Source: an uncultured Collinsella sp. | GTDB lineage: Bacteria; Actinomycetota; Coriobacteriia; Coriobacteriales; Coriobacteriaceae | NCBI GenBank assembly: GCA_900549185.1 | Contig: URNM01000009.1 | Span: 1 to 29,088 of the forward strand | Length of the DNA stretch: 29,088 nucleotides | Direction of reading: 5' to 3' | Part shown: positions 7,688 through 15,184 of the stretch, piece by piece | Numbering within the stretch: position 1 is the stretch's first letter | Layout: each line of letters starts with the position of its first letter | Program-made: the position numbers and the translations under genes | Notes under the pieces: generated by a model | Database searches by the model: none | The model's input: only the letters and a program-made list of their open reading frames with translations | Told to the model about the DNA's origin: nothing

Positions 7688-7824
7688 ACCGATTGTTTTG
7701 TCGGCTCCTGCTGCGTCGAGTCCAAACCGCGAAATGCCATGAGCGGCGCGGATGCAGCCAGGAGGCACGAGGACAACCCGTCGTGGCCACGCCCCGTGCT
7801 TAAAACCCCAAGAAGGAGTGAACA

Positions 7825-8382
7825 ATGGCAGAAGAGAAGTATGTGCCGCGTCTGAAGACCAAGTACAACAATGAGGTCAAGCAGCAGCTTCAGGACAAGT
7901 TCCAGTACGAGAACGTCATGATGATCCCCAAGTTTGAGAAGATCGTCGTGAACATGGGTGTCGGCGAGGCCGCTACCGATTCCAAGGCCATCGACGGTGC
8001 CGTGCGCGACCTGCGCGCCATCACCGGCCAGCAGCCGATGATCACCCGTGCCCGCAAGTCCATCGCTACCTTCCGCCTGCGCGCTGGTATGCCGATCGGC
8101 TGCAAGGTTACCCTGCGTGGCGACCGTATGTGGGAGTTCTTCGATCGTCTGACCTCCGTCGCGATCCCCCGTATCCGCGACTTCCGCGGCATCTCCGCCA
8201 AGAGCTTCGACGGCCGTGGTAACTTCTCCATGGGCGTCACCGAGCAGCTCATCTTCCCCGAGATCGACTTTGACTCCGTCGATCACCAGCGTGGTATGGA
8301 CATCACTTTCGTGACCACCGCCAACACCGATGAGGAGGCCAAGGCCCTTCTGGACGCCTTCGGTTTCCCGTTCAAGAAATAG
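7825..8382 (+). CDS. rplE: 50S ribosomal protein L5
   Basis: Full-length L5 (185 residues), which binds 5S rRNA in the central protuberance of the large subunit. Family stretches include KIVVNMGVGEA near residue 47, the GQQPMITRARKSIATFRLR core and FRGISAKSFDGRGNFSMGVTEQ in shorter matching pieces. ATG 7825 follows the ribosome binding site AAGAAGGAG. It is the first ribosomal gene here. In most bacteria rplN and rplX lie directly upstream, but here the neighbour is xdhC, and 311 bases containing a palindrome and a promoter candidate lie between. Confidence 0.98.
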   Translation: MAEEKYVPRLKTKYNNEVKQQLQDKFQYENVMMIPKFEKIVVNMGVGEAATDSKAIDGAVRDLRAITGQQPMITRARKSIATFRLRAGMPIGCKVTLRGDRMWEFFDRLTSVAIPRIRDFRGISAKSFDGRGNFSMGVTEQLIFPEIDFDSVDHQRGMDITFVTTANTDEEAKALLDAFGFPFKK

Positions 8383-8450
8383 GTTCACCTGCCCTATAAG
8401 CGCCGTTCCCACAAGGGGGCGGCGTTTGGGGCGAACAATACTCTATGTGA
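8383..8450 (+). other. Structured spacer between rplE and rpsN
   Basis: The 79-base gap holds nested inverted repeats: CGCCG (8401-8405) with CGGCG (8420-8424), plus an inner CCC/GGG pair, and GTTC at 8383 with GAAC at 8432-8435. It could be an RNA regulatory or processing site; no T-run follows. Confidence 0.3.
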
Positions 8451-8461
8451 GGAGGATATAA

Positions 8462-8647
8462 GTGGCTAAGACATCGATGATCGTCAAGTGCAATCGCAAG
8501 CAGAAGTTCTCTACTCGTGAGTACACGCGCTGCCAGCGCTGCGGCCGTCCGCACTCTGTGTACCGCAAGTTCGGCCTGTGCCGTGTCTGCTTCCGTGAGC
8601 TTGCACTCAAGGGCGAGCTTCCCGGCGTTAAGAAGGCCAGCTGGTAA
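8462..8647 (+). CDS. rpsN: 30S ribosomal protein S14, zinc-binding type
   Basis: The short (61-residue) form of S14 with an intact zinc ribbon: CQRC (Cys24, Cys27) and CRVC (Cys40, Cys43). S14 sits in the head of the small subunit. The start is GTG 8462, chosen because GGAGGA lies 6 bases upstream and because MAKTSMIVK is the usual beginning. This is the zinc-requiring version; organisms often keep a zinc-free paralogue elsewhere for zinc starvation, and none is in this window. Confidence 0.97.
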   Translation: MAKTSMIVKCNRKQKFSTREYTRCQRCGRPHSVYRKFGLCRVCFRELALKGELPGVKKASW

Positions 8648-8766
8648 GTCACTACCAGCGTTTCAAGCATCCGTTTGGAACAGGGAAAACGCGCTAGTTA
8701 GGCTTTGCCGTTAAGGGCGGCGAAGAACCAAGAGCACGTGTTCATCAAGAACGAAGGAGAATCTGT

Positions 8767-9165
8767 ATGAACCTTACAGACCCGATCGCAGATATGCTTA
8801 CGCGCATCCGTAACGCTAACTCTGTGAACAAGGCCACGGTCTCCATGCCGAGCAGCAAGAAGCTCGTCGAGATCGCTCGTGTTCTGCACGAGGAGGGCTA
8901 CATCGAGGGCTACGATGTCGAGGACACCGTTCCCCAGAAGACTCTGCACATCACGCTTAAGTATGGTCCCAAGAAGGCTAAGGTCATTAACGGCATCCGC
9001 CGCATTTCCAAGCCGGGCCTGCGTAAGTACACCGGCGTTGCCGACATGCCCCGCGTCCGTGGTGGCCTTGGTACCGCCATTATTTCCACCAGCCATGGCG
9101 TCATGACCGACCGCGATGCTCGCAAGCACAACGTCGGCGGCGAGATCATCGCTTACGTCTGGTAA
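8767..9165 (+). CDS. rpsH: 30S ribosomal protein S8
   Basis: A complete S8 (132 residues) beginning MNLTDPIADMLTRIRNA and ending with GGEIIAYVW, both highly typical. S8 binds helix 21 of 16S rRNA and in E. coli represses the spc operon by binding its mRNA near rplE. AAGGAG lies before ATG 8767. The 119-base gap upstream, from rpsN, is unusually long for this operon and contains a small GCCG/CGGC hairpin at about 8707-8721; nothing else is recognisable in it. Confidence 0.98.
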   Translation: MNLTDPIADMLTRIRNANSVNKATVSMPSSKKLVEIARVLHEEGYIEGYDVEDTVPQKTLHITLKYGPKKAKVINGIRRISKPGLRKYTGVADMPRVRGGLGTAIISTSHGVMTDRDARKHNVGGEIIAYVW

Positions 9166-9198
9166 TTCGCTCGGTAGGTAGAAGGAAAGGAGATCGCC

Positions 9199-9735
9199 GT
9201 GTCTCGTATCGGTAATAAGCCTGTCCAGATTCCCGCCGGAGTCGAAGTGGCAGTCAACGGCAACAACGTTGTCGTCAAGGGCCCCAAGGGCCAGCTCGAG
9301 CTCGATGTCTTTGAGAAGCTCGCTATCAACGTCGAGGACAACGTCCTCACCGTTTCCCGTCCCGACGACGAGCGTGAGACCCGTGCCCGCCACGGCCTCA
9401 CCCGCGCCCTCATCCACAACATGGTTGTTGGCGTTTCCGAGGGCTTCGAGAAGAAGCTCGAGCTCGCCGGCGTCGGTTACCGCGTGCAGCAGAAGGGCAA
9501 GAACCTCGAGTTCTCCCTGGGCTTCTCGCACCCCGTGATCGTCGAGGCTCCCGAGGGCATCACCTTCGAGGTTCCCGACAACACCCACGTGAACGTCAAG
9601 GGTATCAACAAGCAGCAGGTCGGTCAGATCGCCGCTGAGATCCGCGGTCATCGTCCTCCCGAGCCTTACAAGGGCAAGGGTATCCACTATGTTGGCGAGC
9701 ACATCCGCCGCAAGCTGGGTAAGGCCGCCAAGTAG
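9199..9735 (+). CDS. rplF: 50S ribosomal protein L6
   Basis: Full-length L6 (178 residues), beginning MSRIGNKPVQIPAGV and containing PEPYKGKGI near the C-terminus, the conserved rRNA-contact segment near the GTPase centre. The start is GTG 9199, with AAAGGAGA upstream. It follows rpsH by 33 bases in the standard spc order. Confidence 0.98.
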   Translation: MSRIGNKPVQIPAGVEVAVNGNNVVVKGPKGQLELDVFEKLAINVEDNVLTVSRPDDERETRARHGLTRALIHNMVVGVSEGFEKKLELAGVGYRVQQKGKNLEFSLGFSHPVIVEAPEGITFEVPDNTHVNVKGINKQQVGQIAAEIRGHRPPEPYKGKGIHYVGEHIRRKLGKAAK

Positions 9736-9760
9736 TCGTAACCGACTCACTCGCATAAGA

Positions 9761-9782
9761 CCAGCACCCCGTCAGGTGCTGG
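9761..9782 (+). other. Perfect 8-bp hairpin between rplF and rplR
   Basis: CCAGCACC (9761-9768) pairs exactly with GGTGCTGG (9775-9782) around a six-base loop. A run of five T occurs only 11 bases later, so termination would be weak. It may be an RNA processing or stability element inside the operon. Confidence 0.5.
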
Positions 9783-9810
9783 CAAGATCAACCTTTTTAG
9801 GAGTTTACGT

Positions 9811-10179
9811 ATGAACAAGCATAAGGCGAAGCTGGAAGGCCTCAAGCGTCGTCAGCGTCGTGTTCGCGGCAAGGTCTCGGGTACCGCAGAGCGTCCGCGT
9901 CTTCGCGTGACCCGTACTAACGCCAACATCTATGCCCAGATTATCGACGACAGCAAGGGCTCCAGCCTGACGCTCGTCTCCGCCTCGACCCTCGAGGCCG
10001 AGTTCAAGGGCACCCACACCTCGAACAAGGAGGCTGCGGAGAAGGTCGGTCAGCTCGTTGGCAAGCGCGCCATCGAGGCCGGCATCACCAAGGTCGCCTT
10101 CGATCGCGGTGGCCGTATCTACCATGGCCGCGTCAAGGCCCTCGCCGACGGTGCTCGTGCCGCCGGTCTCGAGTTCTAG
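9811..10179 (+). CDS. rplR: 50S ribosomal protein L18
   Basis: A complete L18 (122 residues), which brings 5S rRNA to the large subunit together with L5. The basic N-terminus (KLEGLKRRQRRVRGKVSG), RPRLRVTRTNANIYAQIIDD and the end FDRGGRIYHGRVKALADGAR (given in parts) are typical. ATG 9811 has TTTAGGAG upstream. A 75-base spacer with a strong hairpin separates it from rplF. Confidence 0.98.
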   Translation: MNKHKAKLEGLKRRQRRVRGKVSGTAERPRLRVTRTNANIYAQIIDDSKGSSLTLVSASTLEAEFKGTHTSNKEAAEKVGQLVGKRAIEAGITKVAFDRGGRIYHGRVKALADGARAAGLEF

Positions 10180-10193
10180 GAGGTATGTAGCAC

Positions 10194-10718
10194 ATGGCTC
10201 GTAATCAGAAGCAGCAGCGCGAGGCCTCCGAGTTCGAGGAGCGCGTCGTTTACATCAACCGCGTGTCGAAGACCGTCAAGGGTGGTCGTCGCATGAGCCT
10301 CGTCGCTCTCGTCGTCGTTGGCGACGGCAAGGGCAACGTCGGCGTTGGCATGGGCAAGTCCGCTGAGGTGCCCCTGGCCATCTCCAAGGCGTCTCTCGAT
10401 GCCAAGAAGAACATGTTCCACGTGCCGGTGACCGAAGAGGGCACCATCCCGCACGAGGTTCTCGGTCACTTTGGTGCCGGCCGCATCATCATCAAGCCCG
10501 CTGTCGAGGGTACCGGCGTTATCGCCGGCGGCGCTGTGCGTCCCCTCTTTGAGCTTGCTGGCATCAAGAACGTCCTGTCCAAGTCCCTCGGTACCGACAA
10601 CGGCCTCAACATCATCAAGGCTGCCGTCGAGGGCCTCAAGGAGCTCTCCAGCCCTGAGGACGTCGCGGCTCGCCGTGGCCTGACGGTCTCCGAGATGTTC
10701 GTCGGTAAGGAGAACTAA
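10194..10718 (+). CDS. rpsE: 30S ribosomal protein S5
   Basis: A complete S5 (174 residues) with the N-terminal double-stranded RNA-binding domain (EERVVYINRVSKTVKGGRR) and the C-terminal ribosomal fold (GTGVIAGGAVRPLFELAGI). S5 lies at the mRNA entry channel and contributes to decoding accuracy; it is a target of spectinomycin resistance changes. Its ribosome binding site AGGAGG overlaps the end of rplR. Confidence 0.98.
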   Translation: MARNQKQQREASEFEERVVYINRVSKTVKGGRRMSLVALVVVGDGKGNVGVGMGKSAEVPLAISKASLDAKKNMFHVPVTEEGTIPHEVLGHFGAGRIIIKPAVEGTGVIAGGAVRPLFELAGIKNVLSKSLGTDNGLNIIKAAVEGLKELSSPEDVAARRGLTVSEMFVGKEN

Positions 10719-10720
10719 GC

Positions 10721-10903
10721 ATGGCTGACACCATCAAGATCAAGCAGGTCCGCAGCACCAATGGTTGCAAGCAGGACCAGGTCCGTACTGTCCGTGCCCT
10801 CGGTCTCCACAGGATCCGCGAGGTTCGCGAGATTGCTGACAACGAGTCCGTCCGCGGCATGATCTTCAAGGTCAAGCACCTTGTCGAGATTGTAGAGGAG
10901 TAG
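10721..10903 (+). CDS. rpmD: 50S ribosomal protein L30
   Basis: A complete 60-residue L30 with KIKQVRSTNGCKQDQVRTVR and LHRIREV, the usual features of the short bacterial form. It begins 2 bases after the rpsE stop, so translation is probably coupled. It binds the large subunit next to L15 and L18 neighbours. Confidence 0.96.
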   Translation: MADTIKIKQVRSTNGCKQDQVRTVRALGLHRIREVREIADNESVRGMIFKVKHLVEIVEE

Positions 10904-10906
10904 CAA

Positions 10907-11356
10907 ATGCAGCTTCACGATCTTACTCCCGCGCCCGGTTCCACCAAGAACCGCAAGCGCGTCGGCCGTGGCAATTCTTCGGGTCACGGCACCACTTCTG
11001 GCCGCGGCCAGAAGGGCCAGGGTTCCCGCTCTGGTGGCACCAAGGGTGCCGGCTTCGAGGGTGGCCAGACTCCGCTGGCTATGCGCCTGCCCAAGCTTCC
11101 GGGCTTCCGCAACCCCCGTCGTATCGAGTACACCGCTGTCAATGTTGAGCGTCTCGAGCGTAAGTTCGAGGACGGCGCTGTGATCGACGGTGCCGCTCTT
11201 AAGGCCGCTCGCATCACCAAGAGCGAGTTCGAGCCCGTCAAGGTGCTCGGCAATGGTGAGCTCACCAAGAAGTTCACGGTCAAGGTCGACAAGGTCAGCG
11301 CTTCTGCGCAGGCCAAGATCGAGGCCGCCGGCGGAAAGGTCGAGCTGCCGTGCTAA
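10907..11356 (+). CDS. rplO: 50S ribosomal protein L15
   Basis: A complete L15 (149 residues). The N-terminal extended, glycine-rich basic arm (KRVGRGNSSGHGTTSGRGQK, then SRSGG) reaches into 23S rRNA, and the globular C-terminal domain follows after GGQTPLAMRLPKLPGF. It begins 3 bases after rpmD, and its last codons overlap the GTG start of secY. Confidence 0.98.
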   Translation: MQLHDLTPAPGSTKNRKRVGRGNSSGHGTTSGRGQKGQGSRSGGTKGAGFEGGQTPLAMRLPKLPGFRNPRRIEYTAVNVERLERKFEDGAVIDGAALKAARITKSEFEPVKVLGNGELTKKFTVKVDKVSASAQAKIEAAGGKVELPC

Positions 11357-12636
11357 ATGGTCTTAAGAATGCTTTCCGCATCAAAGAACTGCGCGAAAAG
11401 ATTCTTTTTACCATAGCTATGCTCGTCGTGTACCGCATTGGTGCGCACGTTCCTGTGCCCGGCATTCCCTTCCAGGGGATGCTGGGCCTTTTCTCGACCG
11501 ATAACAATTCGGTCGCCGCAGGTGCTATGGCCCTCCTGAATCTTTTCTCTGGCGGCGCGTTGAGCTATGTGTCGGTGTTTTCGCTGGGCATCATGCCTTA
11601 CATCACCAGCTCGATCATCCTCCAGATGCTCCAGGCCGTCGTGCCTTCCCTGCATGAGCTTGCCCGCGAGGGCGAGGTCGGTCAGACCAAGATTACGCAG
11701 TATTCGCGTTACCTCACCCTGGCTCTGGCAATCCTCAACTCCGTGGGTTACCTCTTCCTCTTTAAGAGCTTCGGCATCAGCTTCAATGGCGCCGGCGCTC
11801 CCGAGATCATCTTCGACCTCATGATCGTCGGTACGCTCACCGCGGGCGCCATGCTGATCATGTGGATTGGTGAGCTCATCACCCAGCGCGGTATCGGCAA
11901 TGGCATGTCGCTGATCATCTTCGCGAACATCATGGCCGGTCTGCCGCAGGCTATCTTCTCCAGCACCGAGGGCAATGCCGGTGGCATCATCACCATGGTG
12001 ATCATCTGCGCCATCATCCTGCTGGTTATCCCGCTGATTGTTTTCCTTGAGCGCGGCCAGCGCCGCATCCCGGTCTCCTACGCTAAGCGCGTCGTGGGCC
12101 GCCGCATGATGGGTGGCCAGACCACCTACCTGCCCATCAAGGTCAACACCGCGGGTGTCGTGCCGATCATCTTCGCTTCGGCGCTGCTGTACTTCCCGGC
12201 TCAGATTGCCGTGTTCTTCCCCGGCATCGGCTGGATTCAGGCAGTTGCCTCCGCGCTTTCGACCGGTTGGCTCAACTGGGTGCTTAACGTTGTCCTCATC
12301 GTGTTCTTCGCGTACTTCTACACCTCCATGGTGTTCAACCCCGATGACACGGCCGATAACCTTAAGAAGCAGGGCGGCTTTATTCCGGGCGTCCGTCCGG
12401 GTAGGGCTACCGCGGCCTACATCAAGAACGCGCTCAACAAGATCACGCTTCCCAGCGCTGTCTTTTTGGCGCTCATCGCCATCGTGCCTTCGATCATCTT
12501 CTCCTTCACGGGTAACCATCTGATCCAGGCATTTGGCGGCACGTCCATCCTCATCATGGTCGGCGTCGTGCTCGACACGGTCGATAAGCTCGAAGGCCAG
12601 ATCAAGATGTATGATTACGATGGATTCTTTAAATAG
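11350..12636 (+). CDS. secY: Protein translocase subunit SecY
   Basis: A 428-residue polytopic membrane protein, the channel subunit of the Sec translocon with SecE and SecG. About ten hydrophobic segments are seen, along with family stretches RIGAHVPVPGI near the N-terminus, SLGIMPYITSSIILQ, GQRRIPVSYAKR and FNPDDTADNLKKQGGFIPGV. The start taken is GTG 11350, which overlaps the rplO stop by 7 bases and gives the typical N-terminus MLNGLKNAFRIKELREKI; AAAGGT lies upstream. The nearby ATG 11357 is in another frame. Placement between rplO and adk is standard. Confidence 0.97.
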   Translation: MLNGLKNAFRIKELREKILFTIAMLVVYRIGAHVPVPGIPFQGMLGLFSTDNNSVAAGAMALLNLFSGGALSYVSVFSLGIMPYITSSIILQMLQAVVPSLHELAREGEVGQTKITQYSRYLTLALAILNSVGYLFLFKSFGISFNGAGAPEIIFDLMIVGTLTAGAMLIMWIGELITQRGIGNGMSLIIFANIMAGLPQAIFSSTEGNAGGIITMVIICAIILLVIPLIVFLERGQRRIPVSYAKRVVGRRMMGGQTTYLPIKVNTAGVVPIIFASALLYFPAQIAVFFPGIGWIQAVASALSTGWLNWVLNVVLIVFFAYFYTSMVFNPDDTADNLKKQGGFIPGVRPGRATAAYIKNALNKITLPSAVFLALIAIVPSIIFSFTGNHLIQAFGGTSILIMVGVVLDTVDKLEGQIKMYDYDGFFK

Positions 12637-12654
12637 GCTAGAGGAGGATTGCTC

Positions 12655-13281
12655 ATGAACCTCGTATTGCTCGGAGCTCCGGGTGCCGGTAAGGGCACCG
12701 TCGCACAGGAGTTCGTCGCCGAGTTTGGCGTCGCCCATATTTCCACGGGCGATCTGCTGCGTGCTGCCGTCAAGGGTGGCACCGAGCTTGGTATTCAGGC
12801 TAAGAAGTACATGGACGCTGGCGAGCTCGTTCCCGACCAGCTCGTGATCGACCTTGTCAAGGAGCGCCTTGCCGCCGATGACGCCCAGCAGGGCTTCATC
12901 CTCGACGGCTTCCCGCGCAACACCGCCCAGGCTGTGACACTCGATTCCGAGCTCTCCGCCATGGGTCGCGAGATCGACTGCGCCCTTCTGGTCGATGTGG
13001 CCCCCGAGGTCATTATCGATCGTCTGTCTTCGCGTCGCACCTGCCGCGCCTGCGGTTACACCGGCACCGCTGCCGATGCTACCTGCCCCAAGTGTGGCGG
13101 CGAGATGTATCAGCGCGACGACGACAAGCCCGAGACCATCAAGAACCGTCTCGACGTCTACGAGAAGTCCACGAGCCCGCTCGTCGACTACTATCGTGGC
13201 CAGGGTCTGCTCAAGTCGGTCAACGGTGACCAGGCTCGCGAGACCGTGTACGGGGATGTCAAAGAGGCTCTCGGTCTATGA
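12655..13281 (+). CDS. adk: Adenylate kinase with zinc-binding LID
   Basis: A 208-residue adenylate kinase (ATP + AMP to 2 ADP). The P-loop GAPGAGKGT is at residues 7-15, FPRN carries the AMP-site Arg, and the LID domain has a four-cysteine zinc site (Cys130, 133, 144, 147; CxxC-x10-CxxC), common in Gram-positive enzymes but absent in E. coli. ATG 12655 is preferred over the upstream in-frame TTG 12649 because GAGGAGG (12641-12647) is then properly spaced. Its stop overlaps the map start (ATGA). Confidence 0.97.
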   Translation: MNLVLLGAPGAGKGTVAQEFVAEFGVAHISTGDLLRAAVKGGTELGIQAKKYMDAGELVPDQLVIDLVKERLAADDAQQGFILDGFPRNTAQAVTLDSELSAMGREIDCALLVDVAPEVIIDRLSSRRTCRACGYTGTAADATCPKCGGEMYQRDDDKPETIKNRLDVYEKSTSPLVDYYRGQGLLKSVNGDQARETVYGDVKEALGL

Positions 13282-14066
13282 TCAAGATTAAGTCTGCAAC
13301 GCAAATCGAGCAGATGAAGAAGGCAGGAGCGCTATCTAAGATGGCGCTCCGCCACGTTGGAGCCATGGTGCGCCCCGGCGTTTCCACCTTTGAGCTCGAT
13401 CAGCTCGCGGAGCAGATTATCCGCATGCATGGCGGCACCCCGGCCTTTAAGGGTTACGGCGGGTTCCCGGGGACCATTTGCGCATCGATCAACGATGCCG
13501 TGGTCCACGGTATTCCCAACCCCGACATGATCCTGCGCGATGGCGATATCATCTCCATCGATACGGGAGCCGTTGTCGACGGTTGGGTCGGCGATAACGC
13601 TTGGACGTTTTTCGTCGGCACCCCCACGCCCGAAGCCAAGGCTTTGTGCGAGGTCACGCGCGATTGCCTTAAGGCTGCCATCGAGCAGGCTGTTCCCGGT
13701 AACCATATCGGGGACGTCGGTTATGCCGTTCAGTCCCTCGCCGAGTCTTACGGTTACGGTGTGCTTCGTGATTATGTGGGCCATGGCATTGGCCGCGTGA
13801 TGCACGAGGACCCCAACGTTCCTAACTATGGAAAGAAGGGGAGGGGCGTTCGCCTCCAAGCCGGCATGGTCATTGCCATCGAGCCGATGGTTACGATGGG
13901 TTCCAACCATGTGAGCACGGGCTCCGACGGTTGGATTGTTACGACCAACGACCACCTGCCCGCCGCGCACTACGAGAACACCGTCGCCATTACCAATGAC
14001 GGTCCGGTGATTCTCACCACGGATGCTCAAGGTGCTTGGTGTTCGCTCCAAGGCGGAGAAATGTAA
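13278..14066 (+). CDS. map: Type I methionine aminopeptidase
   Basis: A 262-residue enzyme that removes the initiator methionine from new proteins. All five metal ligands are present: Asp95, Asp106, His169, Glu202 and Glu233, offset by two from the E. coli enzyme. The start ATG 13278 overlaps the adk stop by 4 bases, which suggests coupled translation. The C-terminus runs about 15 residues past the usual GPVILT end, and the final codons and stop lie inside the 5' arm of a very long hairpin (14059-14185). Confidence 0.97.
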   Translation: MIKIKSATQIEQMKKAGALSKMALRHVGAMVRPGVSTFELDQLAEQIIRMHGGTPAFKGYGGFPGTICASINDAVVHGIPNPDMILRDGDIISIDTGAVVDGWVGDNAWTFFVGTPTPEAKALCEVTRDCLKAAIEQAVPGNHIGDVGYAVQSLAESYGYGVLRDYVGHGIGRVMHEDPNVPNYGKKGRGVRLQAGMVIAIEPMVTMGSNHVSTGSDGWIVTTNDHLPAAHYENTVAITNDGPVILTTDAQGAWCSLQGGEM

Positions 14067-14185
14067 AAGTCGCCGCCCCCTGATGCCCAACCTCGCCTTT
14101 CAATTTCGAAGGCATGACCCCAAGGTCTATGCCTTCTCATTTCAAGGCGATCTTGGGCATCAGGGAACGGCTTTGTTTTACATTT
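14059..14185 (+). repeat. Very long nested hairpin overlapping the map stop codon
   Basis: Paired segments from outside in are: AAATGTAAAA (14059-14068) with TTTTACATTT (14176-14185); GCCG (14072-14075) with CGGC (14168-14171); CCCTGATGCCCAA (14078-14090) with TTGGGCATCAGGG (14153-14165); TCGCCTT (14093-14099) with AAGGCGA (14144-14150); GAAGGCAT (14108-14115) with ATGCCTTC (14129-14136); GACC with GGTC at the tip. About 46 base pairs form in 127 bases. Each half can also fold alone (GCCTT with AAGGC), giving a cloverleaf alternative. It may end the secY-adk-map transcript, or be a miniature inverted-repeat element inserted at the end of map. Confidence 0.9.
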
Positions 14186-14194
14186 CAAATGTAA
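14178..14194. promoter_or_regulatory. Perfect 17-base palindrome upstream of the infA promoter
   Basis: TTACATTTCAAATGTAA is perfectly symmetric. Its left half is also the 3' arm of the long hairpin, and its right half repeats the 5' arm at 14059-14066. It could be a protein operator or an RNA hairpin that competes with the long one. Confidence 0.5.
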
Positions 14195-14230
14195 CAAGTT
14201 CCACTTAGTTGTGGAGCCATTACGAAGTTA

Positions 14231-14259
14231 TTACGATGCGTGCATACGTGTTGTAGAAT
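14231..14259 (+). promoter_or_regulatory. Promoter upstream of infA
   Basis: TTACGA (14231-14236) and TAGAAT (14254-14259) are spaced by exactly 17 bases, close to the sigma-A consensus, and lie 40 bases before the infA start. It would start a second transcript, infA to rplQ, after the long hairpin. Confidence 0.65.
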
Positions 14260-14298
14260 ACTCAATCGCTGTCGTTTTCTAGAGAAAGATGATTGCTT

Positions 14299-14517
14299 GT
14301 GAAGAAGGAAGACGCAATTGAGCTCGAGGGTACGGTAAAGGAACCGTTGCCCAACGCCATGTTTAAGGTCGAGCTCGAGAACGGTCATTCGGTTCTGTGC
14401 AACATTTCTGGCAAGATCCGAATGAATTACATCCGTATTCTCCCCGGTGACAGGGTTGTCGTGGAGCTTTCCCCGTACGACCTGACCCGCGGCCGCATCA
14501 CCTATCGCTACAAATAG
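14299..14517 (+). CDS. infA: Translation initiation factor IF-1
   Basis: A 72-residue S1/OB-fold protein that binds the A site of the 30S subunit during initiation. KKEDAIELEGTV at the start and RILPGDRVVVELSPYDLTRG (in the last third) followed by RITYRYK are diagnostic. GTG 14299 is chosen over the in-frame TTG 14293 because it gives the normal length and a better spacing from the weak AGAGAAAG site. It has its own promoter and a 232-base gap before it. Confidence 0.97.
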   Translation: MKKEDAIELEGTVKEPLPNAMFKVELENGHSVLCNISGKIRMNYIRILPGDRVVVELSPYDLTRGRITYRYK

Positions 14518-14660
14518 CGGCACGCATACACGCACTCCATTTCCGACTGCAGGCTTAGCTCAACCTACGGTCGGATTGTGTGTGAAGACCAGCCATAGTT
14601 TTAAACGCCTGCGGCTGGGCGAGTAGATAGTAGGGAAGTAGTTTGAGCGCTACCGAAAGG
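14518..14660 (+). other. Structured leader between infA and rpmJ
   Basis: In this 150-base gap TCCGAC (14542-14547) pairs with GTCGGA (14569-14574), outer flanks resembling ACACGCA and TGTGTGT can extend the stem, and a second small hairpin pairs AGCC with GGCT around 14591-14617. It may be an autoregulatory leader for the rpmJ-rpsM-rpsK-rpsD genes, comparable in position to the S4-binding leader of the E. coli alpha operon. This is inferred from position only. Confidence 0.35.
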
Positions 14661-14667
14661 AAGAACG

Positions 14668-14781
14668 ATGAAGGTACGTCCTTCGGTCAAGAAGATGTGC
14701 GATAAGTGCAAAATCATTAGGCGCCATGGCAAGGTCCTCGTCATTTGCGAGAACCCCCGTCATAAGCAGCGTCAGGGTTAA
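14668..14781 (+). CDS. rpmJ: 50S ribosomal protein L36, zinc-binding type
   Basis: A very small gene of 37 codons. The product starts MKVRPSVKKMCDKC and carries the zinc ligands Cys11, Cys14, Cys27 and His32, so it is the zinc-dependent form. GAAAGGAAG lies upstream of ATG 14668. It sits between infA and rpsM as in most Gram-positive genomes; rpsM starts 14 bases after its stop. Confidence 0.97.
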   Translation: MKVRPSVKKMCDKCKIIRRHGKVLVICENPRHKQRQG

Positions 14782-14795
14782 GAGAGGAGACTACG

Positions 14796-15170
14796 TTGGC
14801 CCGTATTAATGGTGTCGACCTCCCGCGTGAGAAGCGCGTTGAGATCGGTCTGACCTACATTTACGGCATCGGCCGCACCACTGCGACGAAGATTTGCGTC
14901 GAGTGCAACGTTAACGTGGATACGCGCGTTAAGGACCTCACCGAGGATGAGGTTAACGCCATCCGCGATTATATCGACAAGAACCAGATCATGGTTGAGG
15001 GCGACCTCCGCCGTGAGCGCAACCAGAACGTCAAGCGCCTTATGGACATCGGCTGCAACCGCGGCCTTCGTCACCGCAAGGGCCTCCCGGTCCGCGGCCA
15101 GCGCACCCACACTAACGCTCGTACCCGCAAGGGCCCGAAGCGTCAGATCGGTGCTAAGAAGAAGAAATAA
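14796..15170 (+). CDS. rpsM: 30S ribosomal protein S13
   Basis: A complete S13 (124 residues) beginning MARINGVDLPREKRVEIGL and ending in a lysine-rich tail after the typical RGQRTHTNARTRKG. It lies in the small-subunit head and contacts L5 and tRNA. The start is TTG 14796, supported by GAGAGGAGA just upstream and by the conserved N-terminus; no ATG or GTG nearby fits. Confidence 0.97.
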   Translation: MARINGVDLPREKRVEIGLTYIYGIGRTTATKICVECNVNVDTRVKDLTEDEVNAIRDYIDKNQIMVEGDLRRERNQNVKRLMDIGCNRGLRHRKGLPVRGQRTHTNARTRKGPKRQIGAKKKK

Positions 15171-15184
15171 GGAGCGCTAGATAG

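Noticed and set aside
7616..7855. Possible remnant of rplX upstream of rplE
   Set aside because: Translations in the three frames show no L24-like sequence; the open frame overlaps rplE in another frame and looks random.
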